Origin: Devosia sp.
GTDB lineage: Bacteria; Pseudomonadota; Alphaproteobacteria; Rhizobiales; Devosiaceae
NCBI GenBank assembly: GCA_016713105.1
Contig: JADJPS010000005.1
Coordinates: 1 to 64,000 of the forward strand
Reading direction: 5' to 3'
DNA: 64,000 bases
A program made the position numbers and the translations under genes. Shown piece after piece: positions 1 to 10,947 of the stretch (its first letter is position 1; each line of letters opens with the position of its first letter). The notes beneath the pieces were generated by a model. That model did no database searches. It was not told the origin of the DNA and worked only from the letters and a program-made list of their open reading frames with translations.

Positions 1-1110
1 ACTGGTGGGCCCACAGGAGGCCGGCCACATCCGCCACATAAAGCGAAGAGGTCAAGCCTTTTTGTCATCTATCTCCAATCTCCAGCGGCCAGGTCGGCCC
101 AGAACATGGATACGATCGCCCAGCACATGGTGAGGGCAACAAGATGGACTCACGCTCCCCATGCGGTCTACACGCGGTGATCGGCGCCCAATTTCCGCAG
201 GAGACCCCGAGATCACCACCCATGCCCGAAACGCAGGTCGCCCTATGGCTATCTCGTGGCGGGTGGCCAGGCTTTCGCTGTGGATGAACGCGCAGCTCCA
301 GGCCTAACGACCCCAAGGTCCGTCGGGCGATGAGCGCCGTCGTCAGCAGGCTGATCAACAAAGTGCTCTACGAGGCGAAGGATCGCCACGATCTACCGTT
401 CCCGGAGCACCCCGGCCGGAGGCCTTCGCTTGCGTCTCGCCTAGAGTCGAGGCACTCGGGAAGCCACCAGCCCCGGTCTGGCGACTACTACTGAATTTCC
501 TCTGCTTCCACGCCCCAAGAACGGCGACGGCATGTGGGAAAAAGGAGCGGCGCGACCGTCAATGCCCCGTTCCGGGGCTTTTGAAGGCATCCACAGCGAC
601 ATCGTCCCGATCCCTGGGTCGGATGCTGCGCAACGGCGGCTTCGACGCCTCGGTGAACTTTCAGTACCGACGCCTCCGGGAAGGCTTTTATAGAGCCCGG
701 ACGGGACTCCCGGACTCATGTTCATGGCGAATCCCTCGGGGACCCGTTCGGGGCCCCTGTGAACCTGTTCCATGGCAAGTACTCCGCCTCGATCAGCGTC
801 GGCGGCTGGCCCGGCAACAACCGGTTCTCGCGCCCCTATGACCCCGGGTGACGCGCTCCTCGACTCGATTGCCCCGCTTCTCGGAAGATCCGAAAAGTTC
901 CCCGAGGTGCCGCCAAAACCGCTCGCGATCCCCTGGCCTGACCAGATCGACATCCCGATCATCGGGTGGCTGCACCACACATCGCCACCTACAAGTAACA
1001 CTACTGGAAGAACTGGCCGACAAACGGGCCCGGCAGAACAATATGGCGCCTTCTGGGCCCAGACCGGTCTGCTGGTTGTCATGACCTGCCTGTGTGACCG
1101 GCGCGCAGTA
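1..1110 (+). pseudogene. Family-5 ABC substrate-binding protein, C-terminal part, heavily frameshifted
   Basis: Periplasmic solute receptor of a peptide/oligosaccharide (SBP_bac_5) importer. No frame is open for long. Joined frames give an SBP_bac_5-like stretch near 305-430 (NDPKVRRAMS, then a KVLYE segment) and a C-terminal stretch at 770-1085 (GGWPGNNRFSRPYDP, DQIDIPIIGW, PAEQYGAFWAQTGLLVV), which matches the end of this family in style. The start lies left of the window. It is followed directly by two permease and two ATPase genes, the standard order of a Dpp/Opp operon. The frames change about every 100 bp by single bases, so this is either decayed or badly sequenced. The family call rests on pattern memory and on the neighbours. 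Confidence 0.55.
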
Positions 1111-1186
1111 ACGACACCTCACACTGGAGGCGCGTCCCGCCCGCCGCCAGCGACGCTTCCTGGTGCGGTGCGGAGTCGCTCGAGTG

Positions 1187-2050
1187 AACATCAGGCTGAT
1201 CGTCGGCACCTTCTCTTTCTGTTCCTGGTGGTCTGCTTACGCATCGACCATCGTGTTCTTCATCCCGCGATGTCGCCCGCCAACGCCGATTTTCCGCGAA
1301 CGCTTCGCCGAACTGGCGCGCATGGGCAGCTCCTGACCTCGAAGGTCTCGCCTCACACCCAGCAGTTCGGCCTCGATAAGAAGCCGCTCTGGGAGCAATA
1401 CCTCTCAGCTATCACGGGCAAGATTCTGCGCCGCGACTTCAACTGCTCCACGCCAACATATCCCTCGACCGTCGCCGACATGATCACCCAGATCGATCCC
1501 CTGGACCATCGGCCTGCTGGGCTGACCACCTGCTCTCCTTCGTCATCGGCACCATCCTGGGCGCCCTGCCGCCTGCCAGGCGCCGCGCTGGACGCGCCTC
1601 GCCGCCGCTCTGGGCGCTGCATGCGATCCCGTTCTTTCTCCTCGGCCTGATCCTGATGTACCTGCTGGCGTTCCAGGTGCCGCTGCTGCCGATCTTCGGC
1701 GGCTATTCCATGGGCGCCACCCCGGGCTGGACTTTGCCCTTCGTGCTGGACATCCTGCGCCACGCCACCCTGCCCGCCCTGTCGATCATCCTGGTCGCCG
1801 TCGGCGGCTGGGCGCTGTCGATGCGCGGCATGATGGTCACAACCATGGGCGAGGACTACGTGGCATCTTCGGCTATCCGGGCATCGGCACCCTGCTGTTC
1901 CAGGCGATCCGCGAGAACGACCACTTCCTCATCCAGGGCATCGTCTTCACCGTCATCGTCTCGCTCGGCCTCGCCACCCTGATCCTCGACCTGTTCTACC
2001 CGCTGCTCGACCCGCGCATCCCGTCACGCTATCGGCGCGACCTGAGATGA
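1187..2050 (+). pseudogene. Dpp/Opp-type ABC transporter permease (DppB family), frameshifted
   Basis: Inner-membrane permease of a family-5 ABC importer. Joined frames read PLWEQYLS near 1390, a membrane segment around 1510-1660 and then a long open stretch from 1656 (MYLLAFQVPLLPIFGGYSMG, DILRHATLPALSIILVAVGGWALSMRG), the usual DppB architecture. A frame change near 1870 precedes the ending GIVFTVIVSLGLATLILDL. The ending reads YRRDLR-stop and its TGA overlaps the ATG of the next permease as ATGA, typical of translational coupling. At least three single-base shifts break the gene. The family is clear; the substrate is not visible in the sequence. Confidence 0.7.
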
Positions 2051-2889
2051 ACGGCATCCGGTCCGCTACCTCCAGCCGCAACTCCTCGCCTGGTCGTCGG
2101 CAGCTCCCCATCGCTGCTGTTCCTGCTCGCCTTCCATCGCCTCGGCTCCCCACCTGGTCGTGGACGTGGAAGACGCCCGCGCGCTGTCCGTCCGCCCGCT
2201 CCAGCCGCCCTCCTGGCGCTACCCCTTCGGCACCGACCGCCAGGGCCGCGACCTGCTCGCCGTGATGGTCGCCGGCACCCCGCTCACCCTGCGCATCGGC
2301 TTCATCGCCGGTATCCTCGGCGTGGGCATCGGCACCGTGCTGGCCTTTGTCGCCGCCTACTACCGCGGCTGGGCGGACACCATCATCCGCGGCATCGCCG
2401 ATATCAGCCTCACCGTCCCGGTCCTGCTGGTCCTATCATCATCGCCGGATCGGCATCCCCGGCGGCCTCCGTCAACCAGATGCCCGCTCGTCTCGCCTCG
2501 CTCGCCTGGCTCAACCCACCCGCACCATCCGGGCCCAGGTGCTGTCGCTGCGCGAACGCGGCTATGTCGAGATCGCCCGCATGTCCGGCTGTCGGCCCTG
2601 GCATCATCTTCTTCGAGCTCATGCCCAACCTGCTGCCCTCCTCTCGCCGCCACCCTGGTCAACGCCGTCTCCGTCGGCCATCCTGGCCTCCATCGGCCTG
2701 GAGGTGCTCGGCCTCGGCCCGATCGACGCGCCGACGCTGGGCATGACGCTGTATTGGGTGAACTTCAACGCCGCCATGATCAACGGCTGGTGGTGGTGGT
2801 GGCTGTCGCAGCCGGCCACGGTGCATCCTCCGCGCTCGCCTTCATCAGCCTGTTCTTCGATCGCCAATCGCGGCGTCGCGGAAGAATAG
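2047..2889 (+). pseudogene. Dpp/Opp-type ABC transporter permease (DppC family), frameshifted
   Basis: Second inner-membrane permease of the importer. The ATG at 2047 overlaps the upstream stop. Readable pieces are YPFGTDRQGRDLLAVMVAG (a DppC hallmark near the N-terminus), TPLTLRIGFIAGILGVGIGT, and, after frame changes near 2440 and 2600, the EAA loop region LSLRERGYVEIARMSGC followed by LASIGLEVLGLGPIDAPTLG. It ends with EE-stop at 2889. Several one-base shifts disrupt it. Together with the upstream permease it would form the heterodimeric channel. Confidence 0.72.
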
Positions 2890-2914
2890 CCAACCCCACG
2901 GCTGGAAATCCGGC

Positions 2915-3896
2915 CTGAACGCTCGGCCTGCCGCCACCTCCAGGGGCTGGGCGCCGGCCTGCGGGTGACACTGTCCGCTCACCGCCGGCCACGCGAAGGC
3001 GCTCGACGACGTCTCCTTCGCCCTGCGGCCGGCGAACGCCTGGGCTGGCCGGCGAGTCCGGCTCCGGCAAATCCACCATGGCGCTGGCCATCCTGCGCAT
3101 GATCAACCCGCCCGGCCGCATCGACCGGCGGGCAGGTCACCTGGGCGGCACCGAGCTGCTCCGGCTCGACCACGAGAGCATGCGCCGCCTGCGCCTCGGC
3201 CGGATCGCCATGGTCCCGCAGGGCGCCATGAACTCGCTCAACCCGGTCATCCGCATCAGCGCCCAGATCGCCGACGCCTTCCGCGACCACGGCGTGCAAC
3301 TCACCCGCGCCGAGCTCCCGGGATGGCGCCCGCGCCCAGGCGCTGCGCACCGTCGGCCTGCCCCCCGACGTCGCCACCCTCTACCCGCACGAACTCTCCG
3401 GCGGCATGAAGCAGCGCGCCTGCATCGCCATCGCCATCTGCCTGCGCCCCAAGGTCATCATCGCCGACGAACCCACCAGCGCGCTCGATGTTGTGGTGCA
3501 GCGGCAAGTGATGGAGACCCTCGCGCGGGTCCAGCGCGACCTCGGCTGCGCCATCATCCTGGTCGGCCACGACATGGGGCTGATGGCCCAGTTCGTCGAC
3601 CGGCTGGGCGTGATGTATGCCGGCCGCCTGGTGGAACTCGCGCCGATCGGCGAGATCATCACCCGCCCGCGCCACCCCTATACCCAGGCGCTGATCGCTT
3701 CCCTCCCGTCGCTGGAGGCACGCGGCACGTTCCAGGGCCTCCCCGGCCTGGCCCCTCGCTGCTGCGCCTGCCGCGCAGCTGCGCCTTCCACCCGCGCTGC
3801 ACCGCGCTGGACGTCTGCCAGCGGGTGCGGCCCAGCGGTCGCACGAGATCGCCGTGGCCGGCAGTGGCCTGCCACCTGTACATCGCGGAGCCCTGA
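2915..3896 (+). pseudogene. Dpp/Opp ABC transporter ATP-binding protein (DppD family), frameshifted
   Basis: Cytoplasmic ATPase subunit. Walker A reads GESGSGKSTMALAIL near 3050-3095, the Q-loop region reads MVPQGAMNSLNPV near 3210, the ABC signature is LSGGMKQRACIAIA near 3395, Walker B is VIIADEPTSALDVVV near 3455, and the H-loop is VGHDMGLMAQF near 3565. The oligopeptide C-terminal domain follows (RHPYTQALIASLPSLE, then CAFHPRC after a frame change near 3760). Shifts occur near 3050, 3320 and 3760. The start is uncertain because the N-terminus is scrambled; the stop at 3894-3896 is followed 2 bp later by the next ATG. Confidence 0.75.
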
Positions 3897-3898
3897 GC

Positions 3899-4905
3899 AT
3901 GACGCCCCTGCTCGAAGCGCGTCTCCAAGGTCATCTGCGCCTGGCCTGGCTGGCGCCACCCCAGCGCTGTCGGACCTTGTCGCTGACCTCGGAGGCGACC
4001 CGCCGACCATCATGCGGTGGTCGGCGAGAGCGGCAGCGGCAAGACCACGCTGGCGATGCTACTGCTGGGCCTGTTCCCCAGCCGCGCCGGCCAGATCTTC
4101 TACCGCGGCCGGGACATCGCCCACTCTCCGGCGGAGCGGCAGCCTTCCGGCGCGAGGTGCAGGCGGTGTTCCAGGATCCGTTCGCGGTGTTCAACCCGTT
4201 CTACACCGTCGACCACCTGCTGACGGTGCCGATGAAAGTTCACGGCTCGCTCTCAGCCGAAGCCGAGGCGCGCACCTGATGGACGAGGCGCCGACGGCCG
4301 TCGGCCTGCGCCCGGAGGAGATCCTCGGCCGCTTCCCGCACCAGCTTTCCGGCGGCCAGCGCCAGCGCATCATGGTCGCCCGCGCCGTGCTGATGAAGCC
4401 GAAGCTGATCGTCGCCGACGAGCCGGTCTCCATGGTCGATGCCTCGCTGCGGGCCAACATCCTGAGCAAGGCGCTGAGTAACCTGAATAAGCAAGATGGC
4501 GTCTCGATCATTTCATCACGCCTGACGACCGCCTATCATCGCCCAGTCGATCCTCGGTGCTGTATCGCGGAATTCCACTTGATGATGGAGGCCCGGAGAG
4601 GTCGACGCGGTGATCAAGGCGCGCAGAGCACCTATACCCATTGCTGGTCGGTCGATCCCCTGGCCCAGCCTCGACCAGCGCTGGGGCGACGCTTTGGGAT
4701 CGCCCAGCGCGCAGGCGGCCGGCGGTCACCAACCATGGCTGCCCGTTCCGGTCGGGGCACAGGTATGCCGGTCTTAGGCTGCACGCCCGCCGCTGGTCGG
4801 GGTCGATCCTCACCACACCGCCTCTGCCACCTCTATGACCAAGCAGCCGCAGGTGCGGGCGGAACGGCTATCCGAGTGCTGCCGGTGTACACACACACAA
4901 CCTGA
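3899..4905 (+). pseudogene. Dpp/Opp ABC transporter ATP-binding protein (DppF family), frameshifted
   Basis: Second ATPase subunit of the importer. The ATG at 3899 opens MTPLLEARLQ. Walker A is VVGESGSGKTTLAMLLLGLF at 4017-4080, a Q-loop VFQDPFAVFNPFYTVD is at 4168-4215, the signature LSGGQRQRIMVARAVLM near 4345, and Walker B LIVADEPVSMVDASLR near 4405. The H-loop (normally around 4520) is degraded. Remnants EVDAVIKA and SIPWPSLDQRWGD mark the C-terminal domain at 4590-4690. Frames change near 4010, 4130, 4275 and repeatedly after 4510, so the true stop is uncertain. Confidence 0.7.
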
Positions 4906-5949
4906 CATTGTTCCACGCGACGATCAGGGGCCCAGGCTGATGGCCGCGGCTTCTAACACTTGTGTCGGTGGGGCCAAACCGATGCTCAGATCGCCGAATT
5001 CATCTCGCCCACGCCGTCCCAGGTCGCCCGCTCGCCCAGCAATGTGGCATCCCGCTCGCCGTGGGCGGGTGCCCTTCGACGCATCGTGGCCAACGAAAGA
5101 GGTCGAGCTCATATCTGGAAACGGCGCGCTACAGGGGGTGGCAAATTGGTGATCGAGAGGCTCCGCCGCTCAATAGGGCCAAGGAAAAGAGCATTACCTT
5201 GCTGACGGAACAGGGGATCGACACGATAGTAGACCAGGATGCTCACGTTCAACTATGAGCGGGCTCAACGTCGATCTGGTGCTACGGGTGGACGACCGAC
5301 TTACGGGCTGGGTACGCACCAATTTCGCCACCCGTCGCGCGGCGGATCGGTGGTCGCCAGCTTCCAATGCCGACATTTGTAAAACGACATCTCCAATCCG
5401 CCGATCAGCCGGGAGGAACTCTGGACCGGTCTCAGTATTTCCTGCGCCCGCGTGCTGCCGGTGCGCCAGGGGGAAGGCCGAAGTCGAAAGCTGTCGATGC
5501 ACCCCGACGTTACCGATCACGCCAAGTCAGGGTACGGAAGCCGCATCGGCGGACGGTCCCCAACTTCCGCCGCTGGTGGAGATGCTGCCGTCGGGCACAA
5601 CACCATCACCGTTAATGCCCAGGGCAGCTTCACCCTGATGACCAGCGACCTGCCCTCGGTCATCGTCGTTCGCCGACAAGATCAGCTTTACGTCTTTCCG
5701 CGACGTCCGTGGCGTGCCGACCCGCTTCAGAGGAGACCTGGCACGTCGCCATAGGGTCGGCTTGCTGGCCCCTGCATGAAGGCCTACCGGGAGGTCGCCC
5801 GCACGACGGCGTGCGCCACCCCGATGCGTGCCCACGGTCGGTGACAGCAATCGGGGAGCGCCGGCTATTCGGCCTTTGGCCGCCTCTACGCAAGCGGCTA
5901 TGTCCACGGCCTGCAACGGGCCGTCTACATAACGGGGACTGCGCAAATG
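4906..5949 (+). pseudogene. Unidentified, broken coding region between the ABC operon and the SDR gene
   Basis: I do not recognise the family. Codon-like composition on the plus strand and short plausible peptides (ELISGNGALQGVANW near 5110, EKSITLLTEQGIDTIV near 5180, NVDLVLRVDDRLTGWVRTNF near 5265, NTITVNAQGSFTLMTSDLPS near 5600, FGRLYASGYVHGLQRAVYI near 5880) suggest one or two damaged genes. The end is probably the TGA at 5947-5949 overlapping the next ATG. The position inside a uronate/oligosaccharide cluster suggests a catabolic or accessory role, but that is only context. Confidence 0.35.
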
Positions 5950-6763
5950 AGGATCGCGCTCACGGGCGGCGGCGGCGTCGGCCGCGCGCCATCACCTCCG
6001 GGCCCTCGCGCGGGGCCGCACCATCTCGCTCTCAGCATCGACCGGGTCGCTCCTGGGAAGCGCCGCCGCCGGGCGTCGGTTTCGTGGCGGCCGACATGCC
6101 CCGAATACGGCAGGCTGGTCGGGCGCTTTGCCGGCTGCGTGCGGTCATCCGCATGGCCGCCGTCCCGTCGCCGGGCCACCAGCCCCGACCACGTGGGTCC
6201 ACAACAACAACATCGTGGGGAGCTACAATGCGCTGCGGGCGGCGGCGGGCAGGATCAGGCGCATCTGCCAGGCGTCCAGCGTCAACGCCATCAGCCATTC
6301 CTGCAACCGCTTCCCGCGCTACGACTACCTGCCGCTCGACGAGGCATCCCAACCATTCCGAGGACCCTACAGCCTCTCCAAAGTGGATCTGCGGGGCGCA
6401 GGCGGGCGCGATCGTGCTGGCGCTACGAGGACCCATCGCCAGCATGCGCTTCCACTGGGTGGTGCCGGATCGCGCCAAGGCGGCGACGCACTTCACCCGC
6501 GACGAAAGTGCCAGCCCGCGCAACCACCTGTGGGCCTCCACCGCTTCGATGCCGCCGCGCTCTGCCTGCTGAGCCTCACTGCCGATTTCGACGGGCACGG
6601 GCGTTCTACATCGTGGCGCCCGATACAACGATCGATGTGCCGAGCCGGGAACTGGCCGCCGAGCATTTCCCCGACGTCCCGATAAGGGGCGACCGGCAGG
6701 AATTTCAGCTTCTTCGATTAATAGTCCAAGGCCGAGCGCCTGCTCGGCTGGACGCACGGCTGA
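5947..6763 (+). pseudogene. NAD-dependent epimerase/dehydratase family protein, uronate dehydrogenase-like, frameshifted
   Basis: Extended short-chain dehydrogenase. Joined frames give MRIALTGG (Rossmann start, glycine-rich loop), an AAVPSPGH segment near 6165, NNNIVGSYNALRAA near 6200, ASSVNAI near 6275, the catalytic-type stretch RYDYLPLDEA (6320) and PYSLSK (6367; YxxxK), then SMRFHWVVPDRAKAATHF near 6440 and FYIVAPDTTIDVPSRELAAEHFPDVP at 6605-6680, ending AERLLGWTHG-stop. This arrangement fits the sugar-acid NAD dehydrogenase/epimerase group that includes uronate dehydrogenase, oxidising hexuronate to aldarolactone. At least eight single-base shifts are needed. Substrate is inferred from the neighbouring uxuA. 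Confidence 0.62.
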
Positions 6764-6769
6764 AACCGC

Positions 6770-7456
6770 TCAGGTCGTCAGCACCCTGTGCAGCACGGCC
6801 TTGAGGTGGCGGTCGCCCATCGACCGCTGCCTCGACGTCTCCGGCTTCGAGGGCTCCGACCACTGCCAGGTGCTCCCGCATCGATTGCACCGTGTTGGCC
6901 GGCCCGACCGCTTCGAGGTTGTGCAGTCTGATGACGTACATCTTCTGCGCGAGGCGCGCGTAGATGGTATCGACCTGCTCGTTGCCGAAGGCGCTGATGA
7001 AGCTCTCGTGGAACTCCGACTCGAGCTGTTTCACCGGCAGCCGGTAGTCCGACATCGCGGGGTTGGCCTGAACGAGGAGATGATCCGGGAGTGTTCCGCC
7101 CGCATGCGCTGGATCCAGCCCGTGGACACCGAGTTGGCGAACTTGCGCAGCCCCCTCCTTCTCGAGCAGCCCGCGCAGCTGGGACGTGTTCCCGACGAAC
7201 TTCATGTCCGGGTAGAAGATGGTGATCCCGACCTTGCGGCGGACCTTGATCATCCCTCGGCCTCGAGCAGGGTCGTGGTCTCGCGCATCGGCGACAGCGA
7301 CAGGCCGAGGGTGGCGCCGAGTTCCTCCTGCTTGAGGGTCTGCCCCAGTTGCAGCCGGCCCTCGATCAGCGCCTCGAAGAAGGCGTTGTAGCCCACATTC
7401 TCAATGCCACCGTTCACCCCGCCCTCCGAACTGCCCGCTGGCGCTTCTAGCGGCAC
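6770..7456 (-). pseudogene. GntR family (FCD subfamily) transcriptional regulator, frameshifted
   Basis: DNA-binding regulator, divergent from the sugar ABC operon at 7728. The N-terminal winged helix reads YNAFFEALIEGRLQLGQ and KQEELGATLGLSLSPMRE, typical of GntR proteins whose helix-turn-helix contains ELA/LGVS-PVRE-like motifs. The FCD effector domain follows (LESEFHESFISAFGN, ARLAQKMYVIRLHNLE, MREHLAVVGALEAGDVEAA). A one-base shift near 7253 separates the two domains, and another near 6825 alters the C-terminus, which in the corrected frame ends HLKAVLHRVLTT-stop. The start is probably GTG at 7456. It plausibly controls the adjacent sugar-acid genes; the effector is unknown. Confidence 0.72.
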
Positions 7457-7499
7457 GCGGGCTCGAAGTCATCAGACCAAAGACGCGCCCGCCAGAGCG

Positions 7500-7527
7500 T
7501 TGACAAGCGTTAATCGTCGCATATAGG
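7500..7527 (+). promoter_or_regulatory. Sigma70-like promoter candidate for the sugar ABC operon
   Basis: TTGACA at 7500-7505 and TATAGG at 7522-7527 with a 16-bp spacer lie in the 271-bp divergent region between the GntR gene and the solute-binding protein gene. The ATG at 7728 is about 190 bp downstream, so the leader would be long. An AT-rich stretch at 7541-7560 is also present. I see no clear GntR operator palindrome. Confidence 0.4.
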
Positions 7528-7727
7528 CTCCCTAACACGAGATGAAATATATCTAAAATGAGTGCAGCGCCAGCCCCCGGCATGCGGGCCGGATTGGCAG
7601 TTGCGACGCAGGACGGAATCGAGGGTCGCCCGGAGGAGCTCCATCGGGGGGTGCGCGGCCCTTGTGATCGATCATCGCCGGTGGCCCGCATCTGGCGGCC
7701 CGGCGTGATCCGGAGGAGGAGAGACCC

Positions 7728-9042
7728 ATGACCAAGACCATCACTGCCACCCCTGGTCGCGACGCCGCGTCCTGACCACCGCCGCAAGCGCCCTGGCCCT
7801 CGCAGCGGCCAGCGGCTTCCCGATGCCGGCGCTCGCGCAGGGCAGGAAGCTGACCTACTGGGGCGGCCTGATCTTTTCAGAGGACGCCAACAAGCTGCTC
7901 GCCGACACCATCACCGCCTGGGGCCAGGCCAATGGCGTCGAGACCGAAGTGGTGATGATCAACCAGAACGAAACCACCCAGAAGGTTTCGGCGGCCGTCG
8001 CGTCGAACTCGATGCCGGATGCGCTGGACGTCGGCCTCGACCTGCTGCTGCTGCTCTCGCGCCAGGGCATCTTCTCGACGCTCGACGACGTCTACGGCAG
8101 GGTCGGCGAGGCGCAGGGCGGCTGGTTCGATGGTCCGGCCCGCGCCACCGACACGACCGCTGTCGCCGGCGGCCGCACCGGCGTGCCGTTCGGCGTCAAC
8201 GGCAACCTGCTGCTGCGCCGCAAGGACCTGCTGGAGCCCGCCGGCCTTCAACGAAGCGCCCAAGACCTGGGAGGAACTGGTCGCCCAGGCCGTGGCCGTC
8301 AACAAGCCGCCGGTCTCCGGTCTCGGCCTCGCCCTCTCCAACGTCGGCGACGGCAACGTGCAGATCAACGTCATGCAGTCCTACGGCGGACGCATCGCCG
8401 ACGATGCCGGCAAGAAGGTGACCATCAAGTCCGAGGAGACCCGCGCCTACCTCGCCTGGCTCAAGGATGCCTGGGACAAGGGCATCTTCCCGCCCGGCAA
8501 CACCACCTGGGACGGTGCGGGCGACAACCAGGCCTACCTCTCCGGCCAGGCGGCGTTCATTGCCAACACCGGCTCGGTGGGCATTGCGGCCAAGAAGGAC
8601 GACCCCGAACTGTTCGAGGCCAGCGCCTTCTCCCCGCTTCCCGCGGGCCCCAAGGGCACGATCTCGCCGATCACCCCGCAGTCGCGCGTCGTCACCAGTC
8701 GAGCGCCATGCAGGACGAGGCCAAGGCGCTGATCGAGCACCTCTCCAACCCCGACTTCATGAACGCCTATTTCGACGTGGCGATCTACGGCCCGGTGCTG
8801 AAGAACCAGGAGCAGCTTGCGGCCTTCGGCGGACAGAACACCATCCTCACCGGCCTGCCCAGGCTGGCCAAGGCGGGTACCGCCCCGGCCTATCCGGATG
8901 TCTACAACGCCGCCTATGCCGACCTGTCGTCGAACTTCATCATTCCCAAGATGGCGCAGCGCGTCGTGGTCGACGGCTGGGACTTCGACAGGCGATGGAC
9001 GAAGCCCAGGCCCAGGGCCAGGCCATCTACGACAAGTACTGA
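7728..9042 (+). pseudogene. Family-1 ABC sugar substrate-binding protein, frameshifted
   Basis: Periplasmic sugar receptor (MalE/UgpB-like). The start codon at 7728 is followed by a likely Tat signal (SRRRVLTTAASALALAAA after a one-base shift near 7757) ending PALAQ. The mature part has the family's opening RKLTYWGGL and DTITAWGQANGVETEVVMIN. Shifts near 8240, 8697 and 8990 break the reading frame. The protein continues as KTWEELVAQAVAVNKPPV, LPAGPKGTISPITPQS and MNAYFDVAIYGPVLKNQ, and ends AIYDKY-stop. A preceding GGAGG at 7713-7719 supports the start. It heads an operon with two permeases and uxuA, pointing to a uronate or uronate-containing sugar. Confidence 0.75.
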
Positions 9043-9113
9043 TCAGGTGAACCTCCCAAGGTCCGCGGACAGCTCCGGCTGTCCGCGGCATGTTGACCTG
9101 GATGGATGAGGCC

Positions 9114-10033
9114 ATGGCGGGCGCTGCCGGTCAGCAAGCAGAGCGGGTGAGCGCCTGGCGCCTCAGGGGAGGGGCCGGGTCCGGCTGTTCGCCTATCTGC
9201 TTGTCGCGCCGGTCGTGCTGCTGATCCTCGGCCTGGTTGCCTACCCCTTCCTCTTCGCCATCTGGGTGTCGTTCACCGACATGGTGATCGGCAGTGCCGG
9301 CAACTTCATCGGCTTCAAGAACTTCGCCTATCTCGCCGGCACCGCGACCTTCTGGAGCGCCATCTGGAACACGGTGACCATCGTCCTCGTCTCCGACGTG
9401 CTCAAGCTCGGCATCGGCCTCGGCCTCGCGCTTTTGGTGCACCAGCACCTGCCGGGACGCGGCCTGTTCCGCTCCTTCCTGATGCTGCCCTGGGCCATGC
9501 CGGCCTTCGTGGCGTTTCTCACCTGGCGAGTCCTCTACCAGCCGATCGGCGGCGGCATTAACCTCGTCCTCACCCAGACCGGCGTCTACCCCCAGGTGGT
9601 CGACTGGCTGGGCCAGCGCGCCACGGCGATGGGCGCCGTCATCACCGCCTCGGTCTGGCGCGGCTTCCCGTTCTGGTTCGTCTCGATCCTCGCCGCGCTG
9701 CAGTCGGTGCCCAAAGGAACTCTACGAGGCGGCCATCGTCGATGGTGCCAACAGCTGGCAGCGGTTCTGGAACGTCACGCTCCCCGGCATCATGCCGGTG
9801 ATCATCGTCACGACGCTGCTGAGTTCGATCTGGACGGCGAACGGCTTCGAGCATGTGTGGCTGCTGACGCCGGCGGCCCTTCCGACGCCACCATGGTGTT
9901 CCCGGTCCTCGCCTACTACGGCATGCAGACCCAGCGCATCGGCGAGGCCGCGGCGGTGTCCGTCTACATGCTGCCGGTGCTCGCCATCCTGGTGATCTTT
10001 GCCACCTCGCTGATGATGCGGCGGGAGGAGTAG
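9114..10033 (+). pseudogene. ABC sugar transporter permease (MalF/UgpA type), frameshifted
   Basis: Inner-membrane permease of a CUT1-type importer. Likely start ATG 9114 (MAGAAGQQAERVSAWR), then a shift near 9175 into the frame LFAYLLVAPVVLLILGLVAY. Membrane helices continue with FIGFKNFAYLAG, WNTVTIVLVSDVLKLGIGLG and FLMLPWAMPAFVAFLTWRVL. After a shift near 9715 the EAA loop appears (ELYEAAIVDGANSWQRFWNV), then LPGIMPVIIVTTLLSSIWT. A third shift near 9885 restores the frame for FPVLAYYGMQTQRIGEAAAV and the RREE end. The TAG at 10031-10033 abuts the next ATG. Confidence 0.75.
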
Positions 10034-10905
10034 ATGGCGACGCTGGCCGAAGCCGCCACCCCTGTCGCCAGCGGCGTCGGCGACGCGGCGTCGCATCCTG
10101 ATCGGCCGCGTCTTGAGCTATGCCACGCTGATCGTCGCCGTGCTGCTGGTGCTGTTCCCGATCTACTGGATGGTCATCCCTCGCTCGCTGCCGCGCGAGA
10201 TCTACCGGGTGCCCTCGCTGTGGCCCAAGACCTTCACGCTCGACAATTTCGGCAAGCTGCTGAGCGATGGCGGCTTCCTGATCGCCATCCGCAACAGCCT
10301 GATCGTGGCGACGATCGTCACGCTGATCTCGGTGATCATCTCGAGCTTTGCGGCCTATTCGATGGTGCGCTTCCGCTACCGCTTCCGCGGCGTCATCGGC
10401 CGGCTGATCCTGTTCGCCTACCTGACGCCGGGCTGCTGCTGTTCATCCCGCTCTCGATCGTGATGGCGCAGCTCAGGCTCGGCAATTCGCTGGTCGGGCT
10501 GATCCTGGTCTACCTGACCTTCTCGCTGCCACTCTCCACCTGGCTCCTGCAGGGCTATTTCCGCGGTGTGCCGCGCGAACTCGAGGAGCAGGGATGATCG
10601 ACGGGCTCAGCCGCTTCGGAGCGCTGATCCGCATCGTGCTGCCGCTGTCGGCGCCGGGATCGCGGCGGTCGCCATCTTCACCTTCACCGGCGCCTGGAAC
10701 GAGCTGCTGTTCGCGCTCGTGCTCATCACCTCCAGAGCCAGCGCACGGCGCCCCTCGCCCTCAACTACCTCATCACCAGCGACGTGCTGCCCTGGGGACC
10801 GCTGATGGCGGGGGCGGTGGTCTCCTCCGTGCCGCTGATGATCCTCTATTTCGTCGCTCAGCGCTTCATGGTCGCGGGCATGACCGAGGATCGGTCAAGG
10901 GGTAG
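10034..10905 (+). pseudogene. ABC sugar transporter permease (MalG/UgpE type), frameshifted
   Basis: Second CUT1 permease, starting directly after the previous stop. Readable parts are RVLSYATLIVAVLLVLFPIY, LPREIYRVPSLWPKTFTLDN, AIRNSLIVATIVTLISVIIS, LSTWLLQGYFRGVPRELEEQ leading into the EAA loop, and FTGAWNELLFALVLIT with APLALNYLITSDVLPWGPLM. Single-base shifts near 10095, 10432, 10590, 10662, 10738 and 10880 are needed; the end in the corrected frame is TEGSVKG-stop at 10905. No ATPase gene follows, so the pair would use an ATPase encoded elsewhere, as is common for CUT1 systems. Confidence 0.72.
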
Positions 10906-10947
10906 CGGCGACGCACTCACTTCAACGCCAACAGGAATGACAGGACG

